This document shows positions 21,500 to 32,757 of a DNA stretch of 64,000 nt, one piece after another. The translations under genes were made by a program, and so were the position numbers. This DNA comes from Acanthosepion lycidas (Eukaryota; Mollusca; Cephalopoda; Sepiida; Sepiidae), in NCBI GenBank assembly GCA_963932145.1, contig OZ010586.1, forward strand, positions 68,872,254 through 68,936,253, written 5' to 3'. Positions within the stretch are counted from its first letter, which is position 1; the number at the start of each line of letters is the position of its first letter. The notes below the pieces were generated by a model. That model did not search any database and was not told the origin of the DNA. It saw only the letters and a list, made by a program, of their open reading frames with translations.

Positions 21500-21597
21500 C
21501 TCATGTTAAAAATAGAGTCATTGGTAATCAGGCTCAAAATGCCTTCGCGGGCTGGATCCTGTCCGCAGGCCACAGGTTGCCGACCTTTGGTGTAGTC
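21500..21597 (-). mobile_element. possible hAT-type element end
   Basis: The right end, when reversed, reads CCAAAGGTCGGCAACCTGTG then GCCTGCGGACAGGATCC. GGTCGGCAACCTG is common at hAT termini. I could not find the other terminus or a target-site duplication. Confidence 0.35.
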
Positions 21598-21689
21598 TAT
21601 TCCAAACTTATTCTTAAATTCTACGATTCCATTAGTAGTTAGGATGATACATTTGTTATTACAAAAACAGAAAATACTTATGACTCAAC

Positions 21690-21690
21690 C

Positions 21691-21732
<42 letters not shown>

Positions 21733-21733
21733 G
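21690..21733. repeat. (TA)n/(GA)n microsatellite
   Basis: TA run that passes into GA run. Confidence 0.95.
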
Positions 21734-22479
21734 TGACTAAGCTTGACCGATGCTAGTCTTTCAGCTTTCATAGCCTAATGGATGAAAGGTTTTCTTTGTC
21801 AGATCGAACCCCAAGAATGCAATTTGAATTATTATCGCAAGCTTATTCATTATTTACAAATTCTGGCTGTTTGCCTAAAAGTCTCATGACTCAAGTAATA
21901 ATGATAAAAATGAAACATTAAGTTTATTGCAGCCATGAAGGAAAATGCAAAGATTAATTACCCTTACGAAGGAAGCATATGGTTCGTTAAGACCTTTCAA
22001 AGATCACATCTGCTAACTTTAGTTTCGCATCCGGAACATAAACAAAGTACTTTCTCATGAATTAATAGATTATTCCTTGTCCTTTGTTTAAATTATTGTG
22101 AGAACTTTCCCTCCTGAAGACATTTCAAAATGATTGCATCGTAATTATTGATTTTTGACTATTTTCTTTTTCTACGACTATTTGATGTAAAAAAAAACAA
22201 AACAAAAAAAAAAACAATATGGCACGGAGAATATTGGCTATAAAAGAATTTAACGATATGACTAAATTTGAATTTCGCCCTCTGATGTGCTTCCGTGGCA
22301 TAATCGATAAGGCACTGTCCATATCAGACTCCCATAATTCCTTCTTAGGTTATATTTCTGCAACGTACTTCCAACTTACCTGTCATTAATAATGAAGTTT
22401 GCTTTCATCTTTATAGTTTTTTCATTGAATTAAATAATCATAAGAACGACTCAAACTTTTGTTTACATTGCATAATTTA

Positions 22480-23474
22480 GTGTGTTCGGAAAGTAATTAC
22501 GTATTATATGAATTATGAGTTAGTCAGCTATTAGGTTGGTGCAAAAATAATGACGTAATAATATCGTTTTTTGACGTATTTTTTAACGTCAAAAAACGAC
22601 ATTATTACGTCATTATTTTTGCACCAACCTAATAAAAACAAAACTATAGCTAAATTGTATGAAATTAGTTCATCATCTCTTCTATCCGACAGTGTGTTGT
22701 TCATAATGCATTTCAGAGTTTAATTGGAAAAGAATTGCAAAGAAGTAATTTTGGTTTCTCAAGTGCTTTCATTTGTGAAGCGAACATCACATTCACCACA
22801 TCTTCAGCCGTTTTTTAATCATGAATGCCAACTTTTATTTTTGCTTCACATTGTTAAAGGTGATGAAAAATGGGTTTTTCATGTCAAAAGAAAACAAAAA
22901 GAAAACAGTGGTAATCACAAAATGAGAAACCAATGTCAATACAAACGTCTTTGATTTGTGTCCAGTAGAATATGAAAGTGTGATTCATTACGAATGGTTT
23001 GGAACATGGAAGGATCATCACTGCATACGTTTATTTGCAGCAATTTCATCGGGTAAATAACTTAATCAGTATATCGAAAGTGCCTTGATTTGGAAAACAG
23101 AAATGACAATAGAAGGGCACACTCTATAAAACAACTCCAAGAAAAAATAAGATCGTTAGGATCAGAGATTTCTTCCATATTCTTCATTCTATGTATAATA
23201 TTAATTTAGTACCAACAGATTTTTATTTGTTTCAATCACTCGAATATTCCATAAATGGCAGAATATTCAGAAACAAAGATGACAAAAATGACCTTTCAAA
23301 CATTTTTCTAAACCATTTCTTTTTAAACATCGAATGGAAAATGTCCCTTCCTATTAGAATTAAGTCGTTGAAAAATGAAGGTGCTTATATTTCGATGAAT
23401 ATCATATAATTAAATTTATGTTAGAGTTGTTTTTATAATTTTTCTGGCAAAACTTAATTACTTTCTGAACACAC
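22480..23474 (+). mobile_element. mariner-like element, degraded, ~995 bp
   Basis: The inverted ends are GTGTGTTCGGAAAGTAATTA and, reversed from the right, GTGTGTTCAGAAAGTAATTA. TA is present on both sides (22478-22479 and 23475-23476). Internal frames keep pieces of a mariner transposase. HIVKGDEKWVFHVKRK (near 22850-22895) holds the first catalytic Asp in the GDEKWV motif. NLVPTDFYLFQSLEYS (near 23197-23250) holds the third Asp in its P-T/S-D-Y/F-H/Y-L-F setting. The frame is broken between them and the N-terminus is largely lost. A 102-bp MITE lies inside at 22531-22632, so this element is older than that insertion. Confidence 0.88.
22531..22632. mobile_element. palindromic mariner MITE, 102-bp form, copy 1
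   Basis: It is a near-perfect palindrome that begins TTAGGTTGGTGCAAAAATAA and ends with its reverse complement. TA lies on both sides (22529-22530 and 22633-22634). Compared with the 80-bp form, each arm has 11 extra bases (GACGTAATAAT) after the first 21. The ends are of the Hsmar1/MADE1 type. It is inserted in the mariner at 22480-23474. Confidence 0.95.
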
Positions 23475-23765
23475 TAATATTTTAAATTCATCCTTCAGAC
23501 CTTTACATATGTTACAAATGCAAGTTTCACCTTCTAACAGTATGTAAGAAATACAATTATTTTTAGAAGGAATCTCTGTAAGCCGAGATGTAGACAAATA
23601 AATGTTTCTGTTGTCTGAATTCAAATCTTAAAAGCTCTTTATGTGACAAAATTTTCTTTTCTCTTTTTCTTTTTGAAATAAAAAAACAAAAACAGTATTT
23701 TTATAATTGATATCCGAACCATATTTTCAATTTAATAATAGTAAGCAAATTTTTTGACAAAACTA

Positions 23766-23845
23766 TTAGGTTGGTGCAAAAATAATGTCGTTTTTTGACG
23801 TTAAAAAATACGTCAAAAAACGATATTATTTTTGCACCAACCTAA
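23766..23845. mobile_element. palindromic mariner MITE, 80-bp form, copy 2
   Basis: It has TTAGGTTGGTGC ends, a GACGTTAAAAAATACGTC centre, and TA at 23764-23765 and 23846-23847. It is exactly 80 bp, the length of human MADE1. Confidence 0.95.
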
Positions 23846-24221
23846 TATAAGCAACTTTTTTGCCACTGTGGCTTGAAGGGAACCCAAAGTTAAAATGAAG
23901 CGAACCATTTAGATGAAGCATAAGTCCCCGAACAAAATTTGATAGATAATTTTTCACTGATCTCAAAATAAATGAATTCAACTTATCCATCAATTATCAG
24001 TATAATAAAGATAATTTTGAGATACACAACTAGTAAGTTGTTCGAATTTAAAGCTTATTAAATAGAGAACTTTTGGAAACCAAAAGAGAATGTTCTGATT
24101 GGTTCACTATTTGTTCCTCTTTGTCACGTGATATTGTAATTTTTTTAATATTACCTCCGCGCGTGAAACCGATTTTGAAATTTACAAAGTCGAACGCACG
24201 AGCATTACTTCTTTGAAGGTA

Positions 24222-24254
24222 ACTTTGTGTGTGTGTGTGTGTGTGTGTGTGTAG
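24222..24254. repeat. (GT)n microsatellite
   Basis: GT run of about 30 bp. Confidence 0.95.
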
Positions 24255-24259
24255 TTCAT

Positions 24260-25490
24260 GGGCTCTTAGCAACCATACAACTAAGGAACTAGGAAATAAA
24301 CTTTAAGAAAATCGCTTTTGATACATTAAAGTTTAACTTGGTACTAATCTATCAGCTGAATGTAGTGCTTATTGCCCTGAATCGGCCACTTATCTTAAAA
24401 ATAATCTTTTTATACTAAATTGAGCTTAGTATAGCACAAAGGTATCCGGTGTTTATATTTTTGTCTCAAGCAGTTATTCATCTAAGTTCGATGTTACATT
24501 CATCTGACGAGAACGGCGCTTTCAGAATTATTTGATGGTATGCCTGAAGAAAAATTTCCCGGTTTTTTTAAACTGTTTTGTATTGCTAAATTTATATATT
24601 TAGTGTCTTTTTATGTAATTTCTATAACCTTTTACAGACAAGCACTAATATGTTTATAAGATATATGAATAGAGTTAATAAATTATTGCAAAAAAAAAAA
24701 AATAAAAGAAAAAAATAAAAGAAAAAAAGAATTTAAACGAAACCAAACAAATTTCTGCTTCGTTTAATGTCTGAGAGAAACCTTCATATATTAGATAAGA
24801 TTTTTTTTTAATCCCACTCATTTTGCTTCCAGCTAACGAACGAGGTCTCCAATCTTTCGCAGTTCAACTCTTCCGGCGGCCATTGTTATCTGATATTCAA
24901 ATGAGGGGGAAAAAATGTAAGACAACATGATCACCAGCAGCTGTTGAAGAAAATGAACTGCGACACTCCTCACGGAGAACACTGTCAAAAATGAAGGAAT
25001 GCTAAGAGGAAAAAGAAAAAGCGATCAGTTTGTGACGAGTTTGAAAAGCTTGTTTTCCAAAGAGGTTTATTGATTTTTGATAGGCTTTGGAAGTCTAGAT
25101 CACCTCTTTGCGGCTAAACAGAGAACGGGTGGACACAAAGCCGAAGAAGAATTTCTGTGAGAAACAAACATAAGGTCGGTGAGAAGAAGGAGAAGAAGAA
25201 GAAAAAAAGAAGAAGATTGGACGGTCGCTTGTATGAACGTCATAAATATTCATGGCTTAATCGGGTGGCTGTAAGGGCCAGCAAGTGAGATGACAGTAAA
25301 AGACAGGTTGGTATCAAGGTGTTCGTAATATTGTGGTAGTCATGAGAGGCATTAGCCTCACCTCTTAAATGTTTACCACCAGTCACCGCAACAACTGTCA
25401 CATGCCTACATGCCCTGCAAATAACTGAGCTTCTGTCTTGAGGTTTCGATTTCTTTCGCTCCTTCATAGACAGTAAACCGTTGTAAACCT
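24260..25490. other. no recognised feature
   Basis: Contains A-rich tracts (24690-24735) and a GAAGAA purine-rich stretch (25185-25215). The 91-codon minus frame at 25240-25515 has no recognisable domain. Confidence 0.45.
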
Positions 25491-25495
25491 CCTTT

Positions 25496-25496
25496 G

Positions 25497-25527
<31 letters not shown>

Positions 25528-25530
25528 TTT
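25496..25530. repeat. (CA)n/(TA)n microsatellite
   Basis: Short CA run followed by TA. Confidence 0.95.
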
Positions 25531-25637
25531 TTTTCTTCCTACAGATTTCTAATTGTGTATCTCAGTTGTTGTTCCTATTTATCAATATATCACACACTGT
25601 CAATCTACCTACCAGTTCATAGGTTCATATTTTGGCA

Positions 25638-25638
<1 letters not shown>

Positions 25639-25690
<52 letters not shown>

Positions 25691-25755
25691 AGATCTTAAA
25701 TATTCATATTTCTTCCATGCTAGAAAGTTAATTTGCTATCTGAATCTTTTCACTA

Positions 25756-25814
<59 letters not shown>

Positions 25815-25826
25815 CAGTTTGTTCCA

Positions 25827-25866
<40 letters not shown>

Positions 25867-25937
25867 AGATCTTAAATGTTCATATTTCTTGCAATACGTA
25901 TCGAACTAACTGATTGCTACATATTTGAATCTGTTCA

Positions 25938-25982
<45 letters not shown>

Positions 25983-26079
25983 AGTCTGTCTGTATTTCTG
26001 TCAGTCTATCAATCTATCTATCTATCGATCTAAATCTGTTCAATATCTATATCTATCTATCTATCTATCTATATATATA

Positions 26080-26142
<63 letters not shown>

Positions 26143-26145
26143 ATA
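25639..26145. repeat. (CTAT)n cluster with three related spacers
   Basis: CTAT arrays lie at about 25639-25690, 25830-25867, 25938-25982 and 26047-26072, with (CT)n and (TA)n runs at 25756-25811 and (TA)n/(GT)n at 26070-26142. The spacers repeat: CAGATCTTAAATATTCATAT (25690) and CAGATCTTAAATGTTCATAT (25866) are each followed by a TTCTT-type run and then CTGAATCTTTTCA or TGAATCTGTTCA. This is a higher-order repeat of roughly 175-180 bp. Confidence 0.92.
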
Positions 26146-26547
26146 TGTATGTATTTTTCTTTCTGTATTAAGAAAGAAAATGAAAAGTTTGAAAATGACC
26201 TCATCGTATTTAATTATAATCTTTTTTCCTCATGTGTTTCATCTTATCTCACAAATTTTGCTCCTGGTCAATTATAGAAAATAAGAAAAAAATCAAGCTT
26301 TTTTCTTTTTGTCAAGTCAAAGTTTTGAAACATGACGCACTTGCAGAAACTAAGCAAAAAAAATCTGTTTTAAAATTAATGATTGTGTAGATAGATTTTC
26401 AGTTCGTCAGAAGTAACGTTTTTTTTTTAACCAGCAGGTGAGAGATTTGTTCTATCCATGTTTTATTTCGTATTTGTGGCTGAATAAATGTTTTAAAAAT
26501 ATTTGAGTAACAAAAAATCTTACAAATATTTAACCTATAACACATGC

Positions 26548-26640
26548 AAGCACACACACATGCGCACATGCACACACACACATATAGTCAGGCACATACA
26601 CACGCGCACCCGAGTACACACATACACGTATATATATTTA
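26548..26640. repeat. (CA)n-rich low-complexity tract
   Basis: CACACACA with CATGCGCACATG variants, passing into TACACGTATATA. Confidence 0.85.
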
Positions 26641-26664
26641 TGCAAACAAATCGATATGTAGGTA

Positions 26665-26870
26665 TCAATAAGTCATTAGTCTTATGATAGACGAAGAGTT
26701 TATTTTACCCAAGCAATATTTATTTTTCAACATAATATTCTTTCTTGTTAATGCACTTAATTTGGTGGTGAATATTTAGGTACATCAATAAAGCTTCAGC
26801 CTTATGATGAAAAAGCATTTCATTTAAACGAAAAATATTTTCCTTCCTTGTCAATGCACTTAAATCTGTA
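26665..26870. repeat. tandem duplication, two units of ~100 bp
   Basis: Both units start ATCAATAA, carry CTTATGAT and TTTA..C.AA.AATATT, and end TGTYAATGCACTTAA (26752 and 26855). No family is recognised. Confidence 0.65.
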
Positions 26871-26934
26871 CTTCTCCAAAGTTCCCGTTATACAGTTAAA
26901 ATTCCAGATCAAAATTTTCGAGTGATTCATTTAT

Positions 26935-27085
26935 GGTGATTTTCAAAGTTTACCTCAGATATGGCACAAGGCCGAAAATGTTGGGGGGCAACCAGTGAGG
27001 ATTGAACCCACTTTTCAGTAGTAATCGATCTAGCGAGATAAGCATGCTAACCATTACACCACGTTGAAGCGCCCCAACCGAGTAT
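26935..27085 (-). repeat. tRNA-like SINE, single copy of the 33.8-kb array type
   Basis: The minus-strand head reads CGTGGTGTAATGGTTAGCAT then AGTGGGTTCAATCCTCACTG. After a short gap come TTTTCGGCCTTGTGCCATAT and a GAAAATCA-like end. It is the dispersed relative of the five tandem units at 33758-34403. Confidence 0.75.
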
Positions 27086-27144
27086 TTTTATATATCCAAC
27101 ATTCGGACATTTGTACACATATTTCCATAAAATCAAGTCATTAA

Positions 27145-27515
27145 TCATTTCGCTCCAGGCATGACAATAAAGTTACTAACACAGAAAGGGCATAATGAGT
27201 GTTAGAATATATAAGAAAAAAAAACATTATTAAGGAGAGAGAAAAATAAAAGAATAGGAATTAAGAAGACTAAATGACAATCGGTATTTTATTTAAATTT
27301 CTAAACATCAATGTTTATTATAAAATGAGAAGCCGGAAGAAAGTTTCACAGACAAGAAGTGCAAGAGAAGAAACTATTACCATAGAACTTACGGTTACAT
27401 CTAGCAATTTCAACTGTAAAATGATGAGACTTTGTTGCCAATCTAGTGCAGCGCTTAAATTCATAAAGTCTACGTATCATAGAGGAAAGCAATATTCATT
27501 TTGAGTATTACAAAA
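27145..27515 (-). repeat. LINE 3' end (CR1/Jockey-like)
   Basis: On the minus strand, frame pieces DWQQS and CNRKFYG-like precede a worn R..RLWNSLP-like block. The 3' UTR has CTCATTATGCCC in place of the usual CTAGTGGC phrase and ends at GGAGCGAAATGATTAATG. Part of the same LINE may resume at 27870-28060, beyond a MITE and a tRNA-like fragment. Confidence 0.7.
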
Positions 27516-27676
27516 ATATGGCACAAGGCCAAAAGGAGGGATAGGGGAAAGTTAGTTTTCACTCTGTCTTATCTTAATCTTAGCTAGCCACTATTACTAA
27601 TCGAAAGATACCACAGTATTCCTTACACCAAAACAATACATTTTTACTTGGCATTCTTACTATAGCCACAATAATA

Positions 27677-27756
27677 TTAGGTTGGTGCAAAAATAATATC
27701 GTTTTTTGACGTTAAAAAATACGTTAAAAAACGATATTATTTTTGCACCAACCTAA
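27677..27756. mobile_element. palindromic mariner MITE, 80-bp form, copy 3
   Basis: It has TTAGGTTGGTGC ends, a GACGTTAAAAAATACGTT centre, and TA at 27675-27676 and 27757-27758. Confidence 0.95.
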
Positions 27757-27869
27757 TACATGAAAGTCTCTATAAAGTCTTAGTTTGCTCCCATATGTAC
27801 AATTTACCTGTGTCGGGGAAAAAAAATAAGATTAAAAAAAAATGAAAAATGAAACCCCAATAAATATTA

Positions 27870-28060
27870 GCATAAAGGAAAATTCCTCAGAACAATTATC
27901 ATTAAAGTATCTATAGAACAGGCACAAGGAAGTATAGTACAACGGTGGGAAAGTAACAGAAACCGAGATGCCAGGTTAAGATCAATAATATTGCAGATTC
28001 TTCATTGTATTTTATCAAGAATCTCTAAATACATAGACAAGATTTTAGCAGACTTGTGGT
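27870..28060 (-). repeat. LINE RT fragment, probably part of 27145-27515
   Basis: It contains AATTCCTCAGAACAATT, matching TTTCATCAGAACAATT in the LINE at 31268, then an AACAGAAACCGAGATGCCAG-like stretch. It looks like the upstream part of a 3' LINE relic. Confidence 0.45.
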
Positions 28061-28374
28061 GCGAGTGGATGACAAACCAACTCTTGTTATTGAATCTTTG
28101 CTCTCTTTGCTAAGCATAATTATTTTGTGTCACACGCTGCTTTTGTTTGTCAGCTAATCATATGAACTTCTCTGAGAAATATCGCCTTAAGGCAATGGGA
28201 AAATAGTAAGATCTTTAGCTTGGAGGTTCGAAATCTTTCAACTAGACACAATCTTCTCAAATGCAAAGAATCACAGCGAGGTCTGCGATGAACGTGATGT
28301 CTGTATGTCTTCAGCAAAATAGTCTTGCATCACATTTTGCATTTTGAGTAGATTTAGAAAAAAAAAAGCATCGA

Positions 28375-28515
28375 TATGCTCGAAGTGTAACGGTTAACGC
28401 TGCTGGAAATATAATTGGTAAGCCGAGCTCAAATTACAACAGAGGCTGTTACGTTCTTCCTCCTGCTATAGTAGAGCTTTCTAACCTTGGCTGACAATCG
28501 GTTTAAACACAGAGT
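28375..28515 (+). repeat. possible tRNA-headed SINE
   Basis: GTGTAACGGTTAACGCTGC and, 30 bases on, CCGAGCTCAAATTACAAC are A- and B-box-like. The body includes TGCTATAGTAGAGCTTTC. There is no second copy in the window. Confidence 0.4.
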
Positions 28516-29424
28516 TTTAAACCGTAGAGAAAGTAGAGAAATGCCCACCAAACTATGGCAATTCACAGATTATAAAGAAAATTAATACGGAGAGTCATGA
28601 CTGACAACGTCTTAAAGGGACAAGACTTTTAAAACAATTATCTTAGAATCTGTTGGCTACCATAGTAGTAAACAGTTTGGTATCAGCGCATCGATCATGA
28701 AAATCAGCTCTTAGGACTCTCGAGTCATTGATTGAATTCGCCAAAGAAAATTATTCCAACGACGCCATAAGTGAGAATTGAAAAGAAAATAACAATAAAC
28801 AATGACCGACAGTAAAGAGAAAAAAACTGTGGCAAAGGGAGGTAATTCTTGTTTATTGTATGTGTGGTCCGGCTCAACAATGGTGTTATTGTGGTGGGGG
28901 AAAGCCATCTGCCTTTGAGCAAATGGATTGAAGTATAAAAAGTGCAAGAATTGAATTGCCAAGAAAAATATTTTAAGAACGAGGAGGTTTAAAGGCGAAA
29001 AAGCAAATGATTCACTCTATACACATGAATGTTTTATCCGTGTTTATACACAATTTTCAGATGCTTTTCAAAAAAAAAAAAAATAGAAAAAAAAAATGGC
29101 GCAATACGATCACAAATAAATAGAAATGCAGTAAAAATGCTTCCACGAATATTAATTAAGCAGCTTTCTCACACGTCTAGATAAACATATAAGCATTAGG
29201 GGGAGTCATAAATAATTTCCGTTTTTGTTTATCAACGATCTACTTTGTTCTATTTGCAAGGATTATTTCTTTTATGAAAGGAGACTTGTTGCTATGGATA
29301 ACCAAACCGCTTTGTCCTTTTTTTTTTTTTGCTAAGACTGTGTGGAACCCAATCACGCAGCTCACTGATTTCCTAATCTTTTATAAGATCAAGTTTATAT
29401 GCGTGCGTCTGTTTGTATATATTT

Positions 29425-29425
29425 G

Positions 29426-29506
<81 letters not shown>

Positions 29507-29520
29507 ATATATATATATGG
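29425..29520. repeat. (CT)n/(TA)n/(GTAT)n compound microsatellite
   Basis: CT at 29428-29457, TA to 29482, GTAT to 29505, then TA to 29518. Confidence 0.95.
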
Positions 29521-29544
29521 GGGGTGTATGTGTGTGTTTTAATC

Positions 29545-29760
29545 AGTTCACTACAAGCAAATGCCACTAAGACGCAAGGGGCTATTGCGAGTGAAAGAAA
29601 ATGAAAAGACTTTAGAAGGAAACCGAATCCTAAACAGAGAACAAGTGACACACTTCTACTCCTGTTCAAAAGACTGCGGAGGAGCGTGAACCTGTCGATA
29701 GGCAGACCTATCTAATTCTGTCGTGGAGAAATAATAATTAGTGGATAAAATTTCAGAGTT
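29545..29760 (-). repeat. LINE 3' UTR relic
   Basis: On the minus strand it ends CTTGCGTCTTAGTGGCATTT then a worn TGAACTGATT. Upstream are CTTTTGAACAGGAGTAGAAG and TTCCTTCTAAAGTC. A partial second copy with CCCAACCCTAAACAGG lies at 29800-29870, and another relative at 49605-49760. Confidence 0.65.
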
Positions 29761-29904
29761 CCCGCGGAGGCGATATAAGTATAGAGTTTAAGTGGACTTT
29801 AGAATGAACCGGAAACCCAACCCTAAACAGGAAACAAGAGATAAACCTCTACTCCTGTTCACTAAACCGAGTAGGATTGTTTGCGCGTGTCTACGCGAGC
29901 GCAG

Positions 29905-29955
29905 GTGTGTGTGTGTGTGTGTGTGTTTGTGTGTGTGTATGTGTGTGTGTGAGTG
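29905..29955. repeat. (GT)n microsatellite
   Basis: GT run with a few changes. Confidence 0.95.
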
Positions 29956-30046
29956 ATAGGCTGAGTTATATATAATTTCAGTTTTTTGCACATTTTGCTA
30001 AGAGCGTCTGCAACCCAAAGACGCAACTTGTTGACTTTCCCTATAT

Positions 30047-30416
30047 TTTTAAGTGTCAGCATATGGTGGATCGGGATGTGTGGAACATCTTTACTAGTTT
30101 CAGATCTCTTTGCTGTTGACTGGTTTACACTAATGACTTAAGAACATCATCAAATTCCGATAACCTCCGCGGTCTGGATTCATCTTCCAACGACATTTCT
30201 CCAGAATGAAACTTTACAAACCAATGTTTTCTTATCTTTTCTAAGTGTCAGCATAGATTGTGATGTGTTTAACGTCTTTCTTAATCCCCGAGTACTTTAC
30301 TGTGGATTGCTTTCTACAAATGACTTTAGATCATTATCATCAAATTCCGATAACCGCCGTGGTCTGCATTCATCTTTCAACGACATTTCTCCAGAACGAA
30401 ACTTTGCAAAACAACT
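30047..30416 (+). repeat. direct tandem duplication, two units of ~180-190 bp
   Basis: Unit 1 (30047-30228) and unit 2 (30236-30416) share AAGTGTCAGCATA, GATGTGT, the block TCATCAAATTCCGATAACC, CATTCATCTT.CAACGACATT and TCTCCAGAA.GAAACTTT. Similarity looks like roughly 80%. I recognise no family. Confidence 0.85.
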
Positions 30417-30784
30417 CCATACTTGCCGGTCAGTTATAACTCCTTGACAAATAAACACTCCATAATTTTTCTCGATGTCTCTATAGAATTATTCCTATAC
30501 TTGAACGTAAATGTATTTTCAATCACCCCATCAGTGGGGTTTATAAATAAAGAAAATTAATACGGGGAGTCATGACTGACAACGTCAACTGACACTAACC
30601 TGCAAAAACTTAACTAATTCAGTATACTTGAAATTTATTCTAAACTGTCACGTATGATTAGTAGTGAGAATGATACGTCTGCCATTACAATTGGTTCACT
30701 GAAATTACCTTAGATTCTATTTAATAATTGACTGTTCTCTCTTCCCTCTCTCTCCCCCTTCTCTCCTTCACTCTTTCTCTCGTG

Positions 30785-30785
<1 letters not shown>

Positions 30786-30830
<45 letters not shown>
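30786..30830. repeat. (CT)n microsatellite
   Basis: CT run of about 42 bp inside a wider CT-rich tract (30725-30830). Confidence 0.95.
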
Positions 30831-30832
<2 letters not shown>

Positions 30833-30939
30833 TAACGCAGACACACAGACATGTTTATATACTGGTAAATATTGTAGCTCAAATAAGACCTCCATTTCTT
30901 TTATTTGTATTGAATGTTTAAAACTGCATTTTGTTTTAA

Positions 30940-31345
30940 TCATTTCACACCAAGCATGGTAAGAAAGCCACTAGGACGCAAAAGGTTACTGAGTGTTAGA
31001 TAATATGTGAAAAACTACTATTAAGGAGAGATATGAGTCAAAGAATATGAACTAAGAAGTCAGAAGATACCGATTGACATTGTATTTAAATTTTGGAAGA
31101 TCAAATTTGACTAGGAGACAAGAAGCTGGAAGAGAGTTCCACAAGCGAGAAGTACGATAGAAGAAACTGTTAACATAGAAGTTACGGTTACATCTAGCTA
31201 TTTCAACTGTAAATTGACGCCAATCTATTACTGCACTTAAATTCATAGTCTAAGTACCATAGAGGAAATTTCATCAGAACAATTTTCTTTACTAAGTCCG
31301 TATATGTATAAAAGCTGCGTCAGGTAATTTAGGACCAATTATGAA
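30940..31345 (-). repeat. LINE RT C-terminus and 3' UTR
   Basis: The minus-strand frame at 31052-31246 reads DWRQFTVEIARCNRNFYVNS, then FFYRTSRLWNSLPASCL, then KFKYNVNRYL. These are the last blocks of a widespread CR1/Jockey-like LINE. The 3' UTR carries TGCGTCCTAGTGGCTTT and ends TTGGTGTGAAATGATTAAAA. This is the best-kept C-terminus of the family here, but it is 5'-truncated and not functional. Confidence 0.85.
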
Positions 31346-31667
31346 AAATACGATGAAAATAAACAAAAAAAAAATTACTTTTCAAAAACATTGCATACGT
31401 ATTCATCATCGAAGAAGATAATTAACAAATAAAAAACTAATTATTTAATTAATTAATTACAGTCTTATTCAATATGAACGTCGTCAGCGTAGAGGACGGT
31501 AGCGATACGACCTCGAAAACAACTTCATCCTTGAATCAGATGTATTTCATTCATGCCGTCGTCGGCTGCGGCGGATTTATCTCTTGTATCCAAGAAAAAT
31601 CAGAGTAGAAGAAACTGCTGATGGTGCGAATTTATTTAAAGTGGTCCTCAATCTGCCAGCAATTCTT

Positions 31668-31818
31668 TTTAATCATGTCACACCAAGCAAGGCAATAAAG
31701 CCACTAGGACGCAAGAGGTTACTGAGTGTTAGAGAATATGAAAGACACTACTATTAAGAACAAAAAAGAACAAGAATTAAGAAGACAGAAGATAACGATT
31801 GACATCGTGTTTAAATAG
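31668..31818 (-). repeat. LINE 3' UTR fragment
   Basis: It has the same 3' UTR as 30940-31345 (TGCGTCCTAGTGGCTTTATT, TTGGTGTGACATGATTAAAA). It breaks off at the RT boundary near 31815, 0.7 kb from the first copy and in the same orientation. Confidence 0.8.
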
Positions 31819-31989
31819 GCACACAGGTTCCTATAAAATATACTTCAATGCATCTCTATAACTCAAACACGCTATTAAGAAAAGTATCTGCTCTTACTCT
31901 CGCCGTCTCAGTCTCACACACTTTCCTTTTGTCTCTTTGCTTCTATGTCTCTTTGCTTCTTTGTTTCTTTGCTTCTTTGTTTCTTGCTT

Positions 31990-32531
31990 CTTTGTTTTTT
32001 GCATACACGCAGGCCTACTCGATTGAGATATGCCAAGAAAGCCTTGCATAAAGTGGGATTCTCAGGCATAGATGGGACTACTACTATTTGTTGAGTCCCT
32101 TCAAAGACGTGACCGATCATAACTCTCCACATCTACCTAACCTTTGTAGCCCTTTGTAAGGTTTGTTTTTTCACCATCGACTTCCTGCCCCCTGTTCTTC
32201 CATCCATTTACACAAGCTTGTTTGCTAAATTATTCTCTGCTTTCATCTGTTCCTCTTGCCTTCAGTATGTCCTGTAAGTGTCAAGTTCTCTAAGCCAACT
32301 TTCCTCACTTTGCATCCTAGAAAATTCAACTATCTCCTTCTGATGCTAAGTATAAGCGTTCTTTTTGCTTCAACTTTCCTTAAAAATTCCTCGTTACGCA
32401 CATAACCTTGAATTTTCACGTTGCTCACAGTTTCGGTCCATGGTATTCTCAGAATCCTTCTGTAGAACATCATCACTGTTGCCTCAAGTTTCTTCATCTG
32501 CGAGGAGAGTATCCAAAATTCACTGTTATAT
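31990..32531 (-). repeat. RTE-type LINE, 3' part (split by SINE and microsatellites)
   Basis: On the minus strand: LYNSEFWILSSQMKKLEATV, then MMFYRRILRIPWTETVSNVK, EEFLRKVEAKRTL, LNFLGCKVRKVGLENLTLTG and LCKWMEEQG. These are the C-terminal RT blocks of the RTE-like family. The upstream RT part resumes at 33160-33545, beyond the SINE at 32532. Stops and shifts are present. Confidence 0.8.
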
Positions 32532-32757
32532 AGTCAGTTATGTGCCATTCTGAGACGATCATTCGATAACGAGGCAGATTGTTTCCCACAGTTGCCATCC
32601 AAGGCTATAGAATCCCGCTATTAATCGTGCTATTTACCCATAGCAGAGGATTTCTTTCCCAAGGATATTAGCAGAATGCAATGGATTCGACTGGAATTTG
32701 AACTTGGTTCTCCGATTCCTCAATCCGAGCCGCTATCCATTACTCCACCGTGGCGCC
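32532..32757 (-). repeat. tRNA(Arg)-like SINE inside an RTE-type LINE
   Basis: The minus-strand head, GTGGAGTAATGGATAGCGGC and GAACCAAGTTCAAATTCCAG, is followed by a shortened body and AGTCATGAA-lacking 3' end. TATATAG at its left edge belongs to the interrupted LINE (the L-Y-N-S codons). Confidence 0.85.

Noticed and set aside
29373-29669. Minus-strand 98-codon frame across a compound microsatellite
   Set aside because: It is a translation of (CT)n, (TA)n and (GTAT)n joined to a LINE 3' UTR.
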